Positions 42,245 through 56,600 of a DNA stretch of 64,000 nucleotides are shown piece after piece. A program made the position numbers and the translations under genes. Every line of letters starts with the position of its first letter. Position 1 is the first letter of the stretch. The notes beneath the pieces were generated by a model. The model did no database searches. It was not told where the DNA came from and was given only the letters and a program-made list of their open reading frames with translations. The DNA is from Myoxocephalus aenaeus (taxonomy: Eukaryota; Chordata; Actinopteri; Perciformes; Cottidae): assembly GCA_038501785.1 (NCBI GenBank), contig JBAMJR010000097.1:7921001-7985000 (forward strand), in the 5' to 3' direction.

Positions 42245-45200
42245 GCTGAGAGAGAGCTTTTCATTTTATGCATGATGATGATGATGATGAACGTACTGTA
42301 CTGTTCTGTACCGTATGTCTCAAAAGATCCCTGCACCAAACACATACAGTACGTGGTGTGATTGGGTATTAAGCTGTTGTTGTTTCATGTATCTTTTAGT
42401 CGAGGCACGTTTCTTGCAGTCTGCAACACTTTTTCTATTGTGGGTCATGATACGGTGTAGCTACCCGACACCAGCGATTCTGTATGTTTTTGTTTGATGA
42501 TTATTAGAGCTAGTGGGACCGGGGGGCTACATGAACATACTGTGCAATTTGCTCTTTTTTGTGTTACTGTTAGTAAAGCCAGCAAAAGACTATTAGTGGT
42601 AGTGGATCCTGCTGACTCCAAGCTGTTAAAAAGGTTTATTCATTCTCTGTTTTGTCTGAAACAATATGCATGCTATATAATGCAGAAATAAGATGGAAAA
42701 ACTAATTTCCAGCTAAATTATTTATCATAGCGACCTTATCTGTAATCGCCACTGATTAAAAAGGATGTTTTATTTCAGTTTCCAAATTGGCTAGACAAGA
42801 GATTGTATTTTATGTAAAAGCTATATAATATTTATAGCAATACACTCAATTTAAACGGTGAGCGCTCCTTTCTGACGCTAGCATTCTCGCCCTTTTATTT
42901 GACTCAAACTCAAAATCCCTATATATATCAATATGAATAAATACAGTTACAATATGTTGCCAGGTGAAAAAAACTAAAGAAGTATACACATAGTAGAAAT
43001 TGTTAAATAGAACGGCAGGATTTTTTGCTGGAATTTTTCATATTTTTGTATTAAAGTGAGGCTGCACAGTAGCTACCCTCATACCAAGACACTTGTGAAA
43101 TTGCCTTAATCCTGTTCAGGGGACAGAATGTCTCCATTACAACAACTGTGTACATACTGTATTCTCTGATGTATTGTTACTGTACGTATACCCTACTGTT
43201 ACAGTGTGTGCTCTTCCTGTTAGACATAACACACACAAGGCCAGTTTCTTGGAAAAGGATTAAGTCCGTTCTTAGACTGGGGATATTTTTCAGTGGAGAT
43301 CTCCATTGAAATTTGTTTTTAGTGAAAGACGAAGGAAACTTAATCCCTGTCTGATAATCTGGTCCATGCAGCCAAATTGCTACACCAACATAAACTCTTA
43401 AACACTGTTGGCACCAGTTGCACAAACCAAAACAAGTGAGTGCTGGTTCTTCTCACTTTTTAGGGACGTTACTAAGAAACGACTGATTAAAAGACAAGAA
43501 TGTATAGTCAGTGTTTTGTTTTTAAACCAGCATGCTGAATTAGACTATTATAGAGAGAACACTGTGAAAATAGGCAAAGCGTGTATATACTGTATGCTTA
43601 CATAGAAAGTGGCAAAGACATGCTGTCCCGTTGGAGAATTTCAACGATGATAATAAAGCCTTATGTTAAAGAAAGAATTGCAGAGAGGTTGTCCTGCTGC
43701 TCCACAATCATGCTACCATCTGCTACAGTTAGTTGTATAGATGGGGACAATGTTCCAACATCTGTGCGCCCTTTGGCATGATAGTTCTTCGAAGGATTTC
43801 TTCCTGCCTGCGTAGCTCTATAGATCTGGGAGGAATGGTGAAAGGGATAAGATAACTAGTCAGAACTCAGCTTTGCCCTCCAGCAGTCGCATATAGATTC
43901 TTCTGGAAGGCCGTGCTTCGTCCTCTCCCATTCCTGCAGATTTGGAAACTGGCTTAAGGCTGTTTTTTTAAGATTTTAAAACGGCATCTCTTCTTTTTGA
44001 CCTGGCATGTTATGAAGGTGAAAGTGCACCACAAAAAGTCTCCAATTATAGTCCTATTTCATACTATGTATAGGTAATGAATGTAACGAATGTACAGCGG
44101 GATTGAGAGGACATATGGTTATTTTTGTTGTGGCCATAATGTATAAAAAGAGATATAGAAACTACTTCCACAGATGTTATTACACTATAACTATTTTTTA
44201 TCCAGTTTTAGTTGTTGATATATTTATTGAATGTTTTGACCCTGAATGAAGAGGCTGAAGCGGTTCTGTCCTGTTCTACCTCCAGCCCCGTTCCAGGAAC
44301 AACAGGCCAGCCGTCTAAATGTCAACATGTTTGTCTGTCTAATGCATGGTTATATATTTTTGATGTATGTTTATTTACTTAATAAAGGTGAGTGTTGGGA
44401 AATACATCATTGGCTTCCAGGGTTATTGTTTTGCACTAATTATTTCTGAAGATTCCAATTGACTCCCTCAACTGATTGTAGCCACTCCTCTGTGTATTCA
44501 TTATATTTGTTATCCAGCTTTGAGAAGCCGCAATTAAGCTTGTGTGTTATCCTGTCAAAAGTTCCATTTATATGGTCTTCAAGATGACGTCCATTTCAAC
44601 CTTGTAAAGGCTAGCGTTTTCCAGAGAGCACACCTTAGCTTAGTTTGGTTTGGTTTACGTTTTTTGTTTTTGTTATGCGTGTCTTTTGCCATTGCTCAAC
44701 ATGTTATTCCTTTTTGGAAAAGGTTCTGTTGAATTTTGATTTCAAGGTCTTCTTTTCTTTTAATCTGATGACAGGGAGAGGATTTTTCCAAAATTGCCAG
44801 ATTTACAGATGTTTAGGCCGAACATAGGATACGCATTTATTGTGTCCATTTTGGAGATTGTCCATTCCTAGAAAAACCTTCATGATTTCGGCATGGATTT
44901 TCACTGAAGATTTTTCGTCACTGTCTTCAACACCCACTGTGACAGGACTGAACACACACATCAATATAATGGTTAACATGAAGATTTATGTTAAGTTAAA
45001 AGTTTGGTTACCTACCCGTCGAATATCAAAGAGGCAACACCATCTTCAAATCAACCTCTGTCCTGAAATGCCCTCCAATGTTCACCCTGGTTTCTGCCTT
45101 TGCTGGTCCTGGACTTTTTTCAGCCTCTCCAATTTGTTTTAACGTTGATTATCTTCCATATTGGAAGTGCCAGCCGGCCATAAAACACATAAGAGTCGCT

Positions 45201-45545
45201 ACAAACAGCAGTAGCTACGGCATTAAAAACATGGAAATTAGCATTTGGCACAAATTACTTGGTGGTCCTTTAACAACATTAGTTGAACGATTATTAACTA
45301 CAGCATAAACAACCACAGGGGCTAGAAAAAGTACTGAGCCATTAGAATCTCCCTGTGCAAGTGTATTTAAAGGACTGTTTTGCTATATGCTGAATAAAGA
45401 TCATAAGCATCTGTCTGCACTGCTCTGTTGTTGACTGGCAGGATTTTTGGAATAATCTGGCAATGTTTTGACAGATGTCTGCGTATTTTCTCTAGTCTTG
45501 TATTTAAGCTGTCAGTGTGAAAATAAAATGTCATTATCAGAGCAG
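42245..45545 (+). other. begain: begain 3' untranslated region
   Basis: About 3.3 kb after the stop with no other gene. AATAAA signals occur at 44381-44386, 45393-45398 and 45522-45527, so alternative ends are possible. A short (ATG)n run lies at 42270-42290. The exact end is inferred. Confidence 0.6.
45522..45527 (+). terminator. begain: Likely distal polyadenylation signal of begain
   Basis: AATAAA about 3.28 kb after the stop, the last one before the wdr25 signal on the opposite strand (AATAAA at 45642-45637). Confidence 0.4.
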
Positions 45546-45636
45546 TGAGAACAAAAAGGCACAGAGGAAAGTGATATGTATGCAGAATGTGGAATGAAAA
45601 ACACTACTGATGAAAAAAAAAATGCCGTAAGAGATT

Positions 45637-45642
45637 TTTATT
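45637..45642 (-). terminator. wdr25: Likely polyadenylation signal of wdr25
   Basis: TTTATT on the plus strand is AATAAA on the minus strand, about 440 bases after the wdr25 stop. It lies about 110 bases from the last begain signal, so the two genes may end almost touching. Confidence 0.4.
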
Positions 45643-45720
45643 TGAACAAAAACTTCAAGATGATGATGCTGAAGTCCCTTGCTGTTTTTAGAGTCAACGC
45701 TGATTATAAAACTCATTAAA

Positions 45721-45722
<2 letters not shown>

Positions 45723-45782
<60 letters not shown>
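45723..45782. repeat. (GT)n microsatellite in the wdr25 3' UTR
   Basis: About 30 GT units between the wdr25 stop and its likely polyadenylation signal. Confidence 0.95.
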
Positions 45783-45784
<2 letters not shown>

Positions 45785-46083
45785 CTACCTAGACTGCCTT
45801 CGTACCGCCTACCCCTTCACAATAGTTCACTCTTTGAACTGCTATCATACTTCCTTTTATCTCACGCAGTGTATCTTTCCCTGATGTCAGGATGTTAAAA
45901 CAACTGGACAAATAAGAAGAACATGCTTACAATAACATTTACATCATAGAGATTCTGTTTTGCCACGTTCTTATTATCTTATGCACAGAGATTATGGGAG
46001 ATAAAGTCTTGAAGATGGATGTGCACACACGGTTTCACTTTAATATGATCCTCGCTTAGTCTTTTTGAGTCCATACTCAGTCC

Positions 46084-46305
46084 TTAGTGCCAGACCTTGA
46101 TCTCACCGGCCCAGTCACAGGTGGCCGCAGTCGCAGGCAGGATGGGATGCTGAGAAACACACAGGCAGGGCTGGTTGTGGGCGCGGAGAGTGTGCAGAAT
46201 ACGAGCATGGTGGTAATCGTAGAAGTGAGCGGAGCCGGTGGAGCTTCCTGAGGCCAGGATAGTTCCATCCAGAGAAAACTCGCACTGAACCGCGTATCCC
46301 TCAAC
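46084..46305 (-). CDS. wdr25: wdr25 last coding exon
   Basis: Acceptor GTTCTAG|G; encodes VEGYAVQCEFSLDGTILASG, HFYDYHHARILHTLRAHNQP and ATCDWAGEIKVWH, then TAA. This corresponds to the last two WD repeats of WDR25 (human ends ATCSWGGDMKIWH). Confidence 0.93.
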   Translation of the reverse strand, partial: VEGYAVQCEFSLDGTILASGSSTGSAHFYDYHHARILHTLRAHNQPCLCVSQHPILPATAATCDWAGEIKVWH

Positions 46306-49300
46306 CTAGAACGAGAATGTACTGCATGTGTCAATTACAATGCGTTAGCCTTCCACCTGCATTTCAACTGGATTGAGATCCAGATGAAAACAGACTTGGG
46401 CAGCCTAAATGTTAGAATAGCAGGCATGTGTTCTTTAACATCTCTGGTTTTATAAGAGTAGACTGTTTAATTTCATTCTGATCTGGTTATTTAATCTTTA
46501 AAACTGTTTCTCAATTGAATTTCCGGAAAGGTTTACTATAATCACAAATCATTAAAAAAAATTAAAAAAAATGAAATGACTCACGAGTTTGCCGCACTGT
46601 TGAGCATCGTTGTATAGAAATACATGCAACCTCCTTTTAAAAGATCAACAGTGGCTGAACATGCAACTCGTAGGATGACGTAAAATTACACTGACCATGA
46701 GATCTATAAGTCTATCTATATTAGTCTATATCATGTATTTAACACTCGCATGTCCATGTGTGGTGTTTACTGTACTAATGTAAAATAGAGAATGTCACAG
46801 AAAAATACTGTATTGTAGCTTTAGAAGATAACCACTTGGTTTGTCTAACTCACAATGCTACTTTGTCTCTTCAGGATCTGTACAGGATAAATGCTTAGAG
46901 TGACCGATAACTATGAATCTACATATGGGCACAGCGTTGTGTTAAGTTAGTTAGAAAAAGCAGTACCTTATTTTTGATCAGTAAAGTCTGTAATAAAGTA
47001 TTTACAAATCACATGAAAGGTTTTGAGATGCACTCAAACACATGTACTCTGTTAGAAGTGTTTGCTTTAAAAGGACTAAGAAAACGTTCAGAAATGAAAT
47101 GTCTTTGTTCTTCTGGTATGGTGAATTTTCTTTTTTCGTTGATTTGAAATGTTGGGCTTTTCACCTCAGGGCCAACAACAACAACAAAACAGGACCTTGA
47201 ATGTGAGCTACCACTTTGTTTCCATCTCTGGATTTTTGTTTAATCAACAAACCACAGACCACTGTCGCAGCTCATCATGCTTTCAGTTATATTTGCCAGC
47301 AATAATCTGCTCTGTTTGCCTTCCTCAGTGGCAATATTGTTTTGTACTTAGTGTGTTTTCTTTGGGGGAGGGTGTTGCGGAGAAATATGTCAGCCATATG
47401 GGTGTGTAGGTTGCATCGGCGTGTGTATACGTTTATTCTACTGCCTTTCTACAGTTGTGTGAGCATGTGGGATATTGCGGAAGTGTGCGTGTACATTCTG
47501 TATTGATCCGGCCTGCGTTAACCCCATCCCGAGGCCACAGTCGTTACTGACCTTGTGTGCTTCGTATCGCCGCCTCTTGTTCATTCTATAAGGCTGCTGG
47601 GAGGAGAACACTGCCATGTAGTCCCCGTTAGTCTGGGCAACAAAGGACTCCTCCAGGGGGTGGAGAGCCAGACTGGGGCACGTAAATCGCTCCTGGTGGC
47701 CAAAAAAGTGGGGGGAAACAATCCAGTAGGGGAATGAATTAACCATGAAGTCAATTGCATTTCAACTAGACCATTATTTGGAGAAAAAAAGAAGCATTAT
47801 GTTCAGATTCTGTTACTTGGAAAAGCTTTATCATATCATGCAATTCATCTACTATGGCACAGTTTGTGTTGTATTAAATGGCATTGTATACTGTTTCTGT
47901 TATTCTGTCCATCCTACATATTATAGTAGGAAGAATTTACAAGACCCCGGAGACTTCCTGTACTGTTCAATAAATCCTTAATTCAACTGCCAAATTAGTG
48001 AGTCAAGGACACACACAGCTACTCACAGTAAAGCACAAACTTCCTTTGGAATTAAACAACAGTCAAAATATGCCATTTATTCAGGGGGTATTTTTTCTCA
48101 TTCACACACATTTCTTTACCTGGTAGATCTGGTTGGAGACCTTGGCAGTGGTCTGGTAGTCCCAGGCGATGAGGGTGCGGTCGGCAGAGTCTCTGCTAAC
48201 GCAGTCAGAGCTTGTTATGAAGTCCACACCACCTCTCAGAAACAGGATGTCCAGGGTCTGCTGGATCCCTGCTTTGTACACTTTCACCACCTGGAAGCAC
48301 ACAAATTAGAATCAAGACCTTTAAAACTCTTAGTAAAGCCATGGAGAAGGGTTACTGTGTGAAGAATCTTAAGTAGTTATTTATACCACATTTAGTACAT
48401 TTGATACAATTTAATTTAGTTAGAATTACTGCCATCCATGATGCTTTTATTGCGCAGTTTTCAACTAGTTTGACTACACAATGGTCATGCCATTCAGCTT
48501 AAACAAGCAATTAACAGGGAGGAGGGAAAGCTCTCACAAGAAGTCAAACGCAGTACAGGGAGGGCGTCAATGGTCGTTGCCTTTGAAGATTCAGTCGATT
48601 TGTCCTTTGTAAAGTCATCACACAGTGACAGGTGATTGCAGTGCTTTTACTTACGCTGCACTGTTGCAGTATAACAAACACAGTAAGTGAAGCTGCTGTC
48701 AGGATAAAGCAGTATCATTACAGCATCGTAATATACAACTTTAATGTCCATCTGCAGTGGAAAACATTGAAGTTACCGCTGTTGTGCCTCGCACGTATAT
48801 TGTACACAGCCCCTCGCTCAATGTGGAGACACCCATACCGATCTTACTGATGTGTGATGGCCGCAGATATTTTTTCTTTATTGGATTAGGTTTCATTTCA
48901 GAGCTACAGAGCGAACAGCTTGTAGCTACACTCAACATAGGACAATTTAACCTTTGACCTTTTTAACATAACATGGTGGTCCTCATGAGGCCAGGCTTCA
49001 GACTAATAGTTTAATGTTGCGCCTGTGGGCCATTTTATCTAGTAGGTTAATTTCTCTCCAAAGCAAGAAGAACACAGCCCAACGCTAAGACGGTCAGGCA
49101 GCCAGGGCGCTACAGCTTTAGCAACCTATTTGCTGAGGACTGATCGACACTCACTCTCTAACTCACATTGACACCTACTGGCAGAAGCAATTCCTGCTGT
49201 ATTAAAGCAAAAAAGCCCTGCAGGAAAACTACATTTAGCTGTGGGGGGAAATGACATGAGAGCCCTCAGTGTCTACGGAGGTGAATAGGATTATCATATA

Positions 49301-52300
49301 AAACAGTCCATTAAGCTTAATAGCAATACTAGGGAGCAGCGTATGAGTCTCAAATTAAATTAAAATTTGCTTTGAACAATTAGTGCGTAGAAACAGCAAT
49401 ATTATACTTTTAGAAAAATAAAGCATGGGCACACAGCCAAATGTAGACTACTTTGTTTGTACTAACTAGTGTGTAACTATGAGTGTGCCGGAGGGAGCTG
49501 TAGATGAGGAGCATGTGTTTAAAGTCTACCTGACTTAGATTCATAAGGTCAAAAAACAGTCTGTGAACCAGAGTCAATAAAAATGATAAATCTAGTGTAG
49601 GGAGGTAATAAGTTTGACCTTGCAGCTGCGGGAGTCCCAGGCCTTGACCATTGAACTGTAACCACCGCACAGGAACACGTCTGGGCTGCTTGGATGCGGG
49701 ACCACACACATCACTTTGAACTGGTTGTCCAATTTCACTACCTGCTGCCCTACAGACCAGAAGAGAGAGAGAAGAGAAGCCAAGTCATCTTGTTAGTAGT
49801 GAACTCTTGGATTACACATCACGAAACTGAAGTATGATGGAAACAAATTATGTAAATATATTGTATGTTGTGCTAAAAGCAAAGATTCTTATGATAAGAG
49901 CAATTTGCAACATTATAAAACTCATGTACTAAGCTACTTTCCTAATTTAGGATAAAGATATTTATTTTTCAACAATATTTAATTTTAAATAACCTCCAAA
50001 AATAATATAATACTATATTCACATCCAGTATGAGGGATTTGGAAGTAAAGCTGTTACGATTAGTCGATTAACTGATTAGTCGGTTGAGAAAACAAAAAAA
50101 TCTATCTGCAACTTACTGATAGTCTTTTTAATAATGTTTTAAAGGTAAAATGGCAAATATTTGTATCAGGATTTGATGCTTTGCCATATATAATAGTTAA
50201 CTGATTCTCTTTGGGGTTTTCACTGTTAGTAGGACAAGACACAACATTTTAAAGCAGGATGCTCCGAAGCAGGGAGCTGTTAACATCAGTAAAGTTTGGA
50301 CTGACAAACACTAACTAACCTCCAGCCACATTTCGGAGGAGTTAACATTGTGATGAAAAATGTACCTTAATAATTAAACCAACTGCATCCTTCATAGCAC
50401 TTAAATCAACAACACATTATTCTTATATTGTACAAAATAAAGTATTTACATTTTATGATGTAAATATAAATTGATCTTTTTGCCGGGGTAGAGAGTAGTG
50501 GGCAATGAAATATATCTTTCATAATCTTTTAGATCCATGAAACACAACAACAACGTTGATATTTTAACATTTACAGTAAGAACATGAAGCCTTTCATATG
50601 ATGTAAAATTGTGTTTTCCACACGATGCACCTTGTAAAGAAACACTGATGCTTTTAGGTTCAACATCCCGATGGTGTGTAGAGCAAGCAGTGTTTACGCC
50701 TCAGCTCCAAGCTACTCGCCTCCAGCGCAACTCTGACCTCTGGCTGGTTTCTGTCCTCTCTGGGCCCCGACATCTCCCTGAGTTGCGAGGGCAGCCAAAG
50801 CAATCGCCTTATTGTGGTTTAATCTGTGCTCAAGGAGCATCACTCCTGCTGCTGCTGCTGCAGCACACATCTGTCTGAACGAACCAATATACTCGACATG
50901 AGTGCGTTTGTACGAGCTGTTGAGCTTTCTTTGATGTGTTCAACATATTGTGATTTTGAAGAAAGAGAAGCAAGTTCATTCTGTGTGTGTTCTATAAATT
51001 CAAAAAGAATACAATGTTTGGATTGTGAAACTAATTAATAAGATAACCTGTTGCAGTTTGTGCTCCATGAAAAGCTCAATTACACATTGTGTCTTTCTCA
51101 GCTGTCAAGACTAAACAAAACATTTCCACTCATTTAAATTCTGCTGAGTCTTTGGTTTATTAATTGAGCGCACGGTGTCCAATCCTCAGTGCCAACCGCC
51201 ATTAGATTATTGTGTGTAAGTAAATAGTGACATCACAGTGATTCGTAAAGAAGCTCAGTGGTAAAAGATACAGTGGTTGCCATACATTGTATTCCCAAAA
51301 TCAGCGTACTTTCTAAAATGTGCGAAAGAATGACGTGAAAGTAAATATATGGATGGGAGGTTTTCTCTGATCATTCCAGGTCAGAAGCAGGAGCTTGTTT
51401 TCAGGCTACATCCATCAGTTTTTGATCACATGTCTTTTTGTCACTAAAAACAGCTTCACATCGACCAGGGAGAGTTTCTTATGATACAATGAAACTATGT
51501 TTATCATTGGATGCCCCAGAGCAGTTCAACGACTACACTGTATGTGTCTATCTCCTTCTAATGATGGCGGGATGATGGGACTGACCAAAAAACTGAAAGA
51601 TTGCACAGCTTTTGTGTGAGGGTTGCAGCTCGTTGGCAGGAGCGTGTCTGGCACATCGTACGAACCTAAAAAGCTACGTGATTAAACATTGTTCGAGACA
51701 AAAAGTTAATCTAAATTTACAAAAAAAAGCGAGCGAAACCAGAACATGAAACTCTGTTTTGGCTTGAGGTGGCTTGATCTAAAAAATCTATTTAAAAATG
51801 TCATACTTGAAAACAACACAAAAACACTGAAGGGCTTAAATACAATTAAGCCTGTCAGGGTGCGACGGGAAATTAGTTTCCAGGGAAAACAATGAAGGAG
51901 GCTACATGAAGAGCCAAGCCAGACTATGAGCCAGTAGCTCTGTCAAAGGCTATGCAAAGTAGAACACCTCAGGGTTCAACAGCTCCTCATTAATTCATAG
52001 AACAAACAACAAAAACCCATTCAAAACAGTCTAAGCCCACAACAAAATGCACTTCATTACGCACTTGTTCCAGTAGGTTCCTAACTAAATCTTTTTAGAA
52101 GGGGTACAAGTCACAGCTAATAAACTGCAGCAAAAATGTACCTTCTTTCACTTCATGGCGAACGAGCATGCTCCCAAATGCAATTGCATTGATCCAAAGT
52201 TTTAACAGGCAATTTCGTCGGACTCACACTTAATTGGCTTACATAGCGATACGGAGCGATACGGAGATCTGTCATCGAGATTTTAAACTCAAGTTTGGCA

Positions 52301-53638
52301 AGACAATGAGAAATCAAACATTCGCCTCATAATAAATAGGGCCTCGTCATGTTTCGTTAAGCAAGATTAATTAGCTTGCTCGAGAGGGATAGATAAGGGA
52401 AGTCTGCATAGATCTGTCCCTCCACTCACGACAGTTGTCTTTGTAGTACTGACAGAACTGTGATCGTGCTGAAGAGCTGACCCGCCCACTGGATGATGAC
52501 AATGCAGAAGAAATTAGGCGTGATTGGGACGAGCTCCTTAGAGCAGAGGGAAGCTGGGAGGAAATTGATATTCTGCCTCATTATCGGATCCATGAAAGCA
52601 GGGTGCTGTCACTGCAACACAGGCAGAGGTTAGAAACACATGACTTGGTTTTGACAAGTCATGTCCAAATAATATTTCTTAACTATATGTATATGCTTAA
52701 GGGTTACAGTTATTGTTGTAACTAGTCTGAAACACTGACAAACACCGACTAACCTCCAGCTACATATGGGAGGTGTTTATGCATTGCAATAAATGTACCT
52801 TGATCATTAAGGCTTGAAACTGTTCCAATGATCAAGTGTTCAATTAGCACCCTCACATTGATAACCTAGCATAAGAGGAGAGTGCAACCTCTGCATACTT
52901 GGATTTTTGTTAAAGCAGTGTTGCAAATTATACGTAGTACTGTAGCATTCACTATAAGTGTATCAGGTATTATTTCTGGAGGGGACAGTTGAAACACATC
53001 CCACCTTATGTTGGATGTTTTTAAATCATATCATCACAGTAGCATATACAGTGTATATACGTATACAAATATGCAGATGTTTTTAAAATGATTACAAATG
53101 TGTCAGTCACTACAGTATAATAATGAAGTAAAACCTGTGTCAACCTAGCAGGTTTCACTGTAAGATGAAGCGTTTAAAGTAGGTCACGTATGCTTGCTGG
53201 TGGCATTTGGAGTAAATGCGTCTGTGAGCTGTCGCTGCATGCATTGTCTCCTGGGGTACAGTGCTTTAGTTAGCTGTGTTTATACAGCCATATTGTACCG
53301 ATTACCTACACAAATGTAAACAAAAAGCAGACATATTGCCAATATTATTTGACAGACTCAAAATCCCCAAAGAATGTTTTCCTGTTAAACATATAAAATG
53401 TTATACAGAAAATAGCTGAGATCCACTGTTAAGAACATTGCAATTATTTATTTTATCTTTGTTTAGTTCCTGCAAGTTAAAAGGACTTAATATTGGAGAA
53501 ATTACTATTAAAAGGATGTGGCTTTTTTCCCCAAATGATACTTGAAGTAACTGCAGCCAAATCATGCCCCATGTCAAAATATTGAGCTAGAAGTCTAGAG
53601 TGTACAAGATAAATATAGTACACATTGTGTGTGTGTAC

Positions 53639-53675
<37 letters not shown>

Positions 53676-56600
53676 CAGGATGTGAATTTTGTTTTGAAAA
53701 ATAATGAGCACTTTGGCACATGGATCACATGGTGGGCTTCACACTGGTATGTTATGTTTATAAATAAGCTATTTTAAGTGGGAGGACCCCCGGTGTCAAA
53801 CTCCCAGATGTGACTTATTATTTTGCAATTTTGGCACATGCACCGTGTAACTCATTCTCAATGCATACAATAATTTAAAACTCAATCTTACAGCTAAACT
53901 ATTGTTGATGCCTTAAGGTACACTCATCGAAATACGATTCTGCAAAGCCAAGGGAAGGACAACCCACAAGCCCACTCTGGTATTGGCACCATCTCTGTGT
54001 ATTATCATTTTTTGGAAAGCAAGGACAATCTTCTTTCTGCCAGGGCCTGAATCTGGAGAGAAGACTCGCGCTCTGCATACACTGGACAACACCTGCGACT
54101 TCACATAGGCTTCTTTATAATTCCATTTCTCATTAAACATAACAATTGGTGCAGCATTTGGTTAGGTATGCTGTGGTAAAATACGGGGTCAGGTGTCCTA
54201 TAAGACTCTCACTGATGATTAAAGTGCTTGCAGACGTCTCAAAATTGAGTACAATTGAGCAGAACAGGCCCAGCTGCCTTCCTTGTTAGAGTTGAGAGGC
54301 TTTGCATTACTGTGAAGTGTAAAGATCCCATTCATCCTGATCACAGTGTGCTGTGGCAAACACTCAGCGTCCCATCACACTTGGTAGATCGAGTGTTAAT
54401 ACATAAGCTGCATGAATGTTGGGAGCTTCATTCATTTCTCAAATATCACTGTCATTAATGATGCCAGCACCTTGGTGTAGCCCTGTTTGGCAGTGTGTCA
54501 TATGTGTAATCATCTGGAAAGATGGGATGAGAACCTCATAGTTATGTCAGTCTGTTATTAAATTATTATAGAGCCAAATTATGCAGCTTGACCTGCATGT
54601 TCTTTCCCAGCTTGAATATGATTGGTTTCAAACGGTCAGTGCCGAGGTTGAGCACAAGGACAGTATCAAATACACACAGAAAGGTTGATGTTGTAAGGAC
54701 TCTTTGGATGTCTGACATTACTTCAAAAGCTGTTAGTTTGACCCTACTAGGACATCCTACAATGCTGAGCAAGACAACGTTGGCTACAAAAAGACCAAAA
54801 TATTGGTCTATTTAAGGCTGTTTATGGTTGTGGTTTGTGACGTTCTGGTGTAAGGTCATGATGGCTGCTCCTGTGGTGATGTATCCATTATTGATCCCCT
54901 TCCTGGAGCTGCCTGTGTGTTTAATAGGGCTGGCCAAGCTATTATCCGTAGGCTTTATTGGCAGTATTGACAGACATGCTGAGAGGGGGAAGTGCAAACG
55001 GCAGCAAGTCATCACTGCAATGAGTTGACCCTAGAGATGTAGATGCCACAGGGGCTTCAAAACAATGTCTATTGTATGTTAGCTCATTCGGTCTTCTACA
55101 TATGGACCCAGCAGCATACTAAATGCTGATGAAGAAACAGCAAGGACAAAAAAGTTTCGTGACACGTTTAATTTCAGCTGTGTAGGAATTTATGAATCGA
55201 TTCAGTTGACGGAAATGAGAGAAGTGCTGAACAAGCAGCGTCCCTGTTGTAGATTGTTTGTATGATTGGTTCTCATCCTCTCTGCCAGGATTTTGTGCTT
55301 GGCCAGAAGGAAGAGCATTTTCAAAGCAAACCAAATTATTGATCAGTTGTAAATGTCACCTTCAATGGTTTATATGATCACACATAAGGGCTGACAAACG
55401 CAATGAGCCAATATTTATGGGAGGATTTAATTATAAGTAGACAAAAAATAAATGTCAAAAATGTTCAGAAAGTTAAAGCGAACGTGTAGCCGCCATAGAA
55501 TTTAATTTAGAGGATTGACCCATCGGCCTTTGATTATAGCGTTATTGTAGGTTTTCGGTTTCATTATTAACACTTTCAGTATACCTTAGGCGTTGTTGCC
55601 TAAGGTATACTGCAAAGTGTTAATAATGAAAATAATAACAAATGTATGTTTTATAATAAATTATGATTAAATAGTATAGAGAAGAATACTGTGTTATTCC
55701 CATCATGTATTCTGTTACAATAATGTACATAGTACACCATGATAGAGTAATGAAAGGTATGTTTGTGATAATCTTGCAAACTCTGTGGTAATTTAAAATT
55801 GATGGATTTTGGAATACTAACTAGCTACCTAGAATAAATATAGCAGTTGTTTCATTTACATTTTGGGAATCAAAGGAAACCTCTTGGGAGCAATTGGGGG
55901 AATCTTTGGAATGGGATGGCGGACCAGTTATGATGCATTTGCTCCAGAAATGGGGATTTTGAAGGATGTCACTGAAATGTCTCACGACGAGAGAGAAAAG
56001 CAGCTTTGCAATTTATACAATGAATTTATAACAAGTTTTGGCCCCAAAGGCATTTCAAAAATCACTCAACACATACATTAATTACTATACTAGCTTTAAA
56101 CTTTAATTAAAAAACTAAACTTGCAAGTAGTAAAATGTTTTGTCAGACGTTTTGTTTTCCCACAACTTGGATACTTGGAGAGAGAGAAATGTTTATTAAG
56201 AAGCAGCTAAAACAAAAGTTTAACAAAGTAAATATAACACAGTTTGAATGTAACAGAAAAGGTACACCAGTCATTTTAGTTTAGCGTACCTGCCTGTTGA
56301 CACAATGTTATCTAACATCGAGTTCAGTTGCGGTTGACTTCACAGTGGTTTGCTATGCGGCGCCGTGTTCATCAGACAGATAGACAAGATGCTTCTCACC
56401 TGTCTCTACGTCTGTGATCACAGCCTTGTTGTCAAAGGAGCCCGAGAGAAGCTGCCGCCCGCAGGGGGTCCAACGGGCGTCACGCACAGCTCCCGAATGG
56501 CAGGTGTAAACCCTCAGGCATCGCCCGCTCTCCGCTCCATCCCACACCTGCCAGAAATGGCACATCGCGTCAAGCCAAAGTCACGAACACACCGAGACCG

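Larger units (their letters stand above)
49750..56399 (-). other. wdr25: wdr25 intron, 6.65 kb
   Basis: Contains a dispersed repeat (50047-50270), a (GT)n tract (53643-53674), a hairpin (55559-55631) and an unidentified plus-strand frame (55863-56081). The rest shows nothing I recognise. Confidence 0.6.

Noticed and set aside
52440..52640. Segment with a coding-like look (GATGACAATGCAGAAGAAATT)
   Set aside because: No sustained frame or known family, and it does not fit the wdr25 exon chain.
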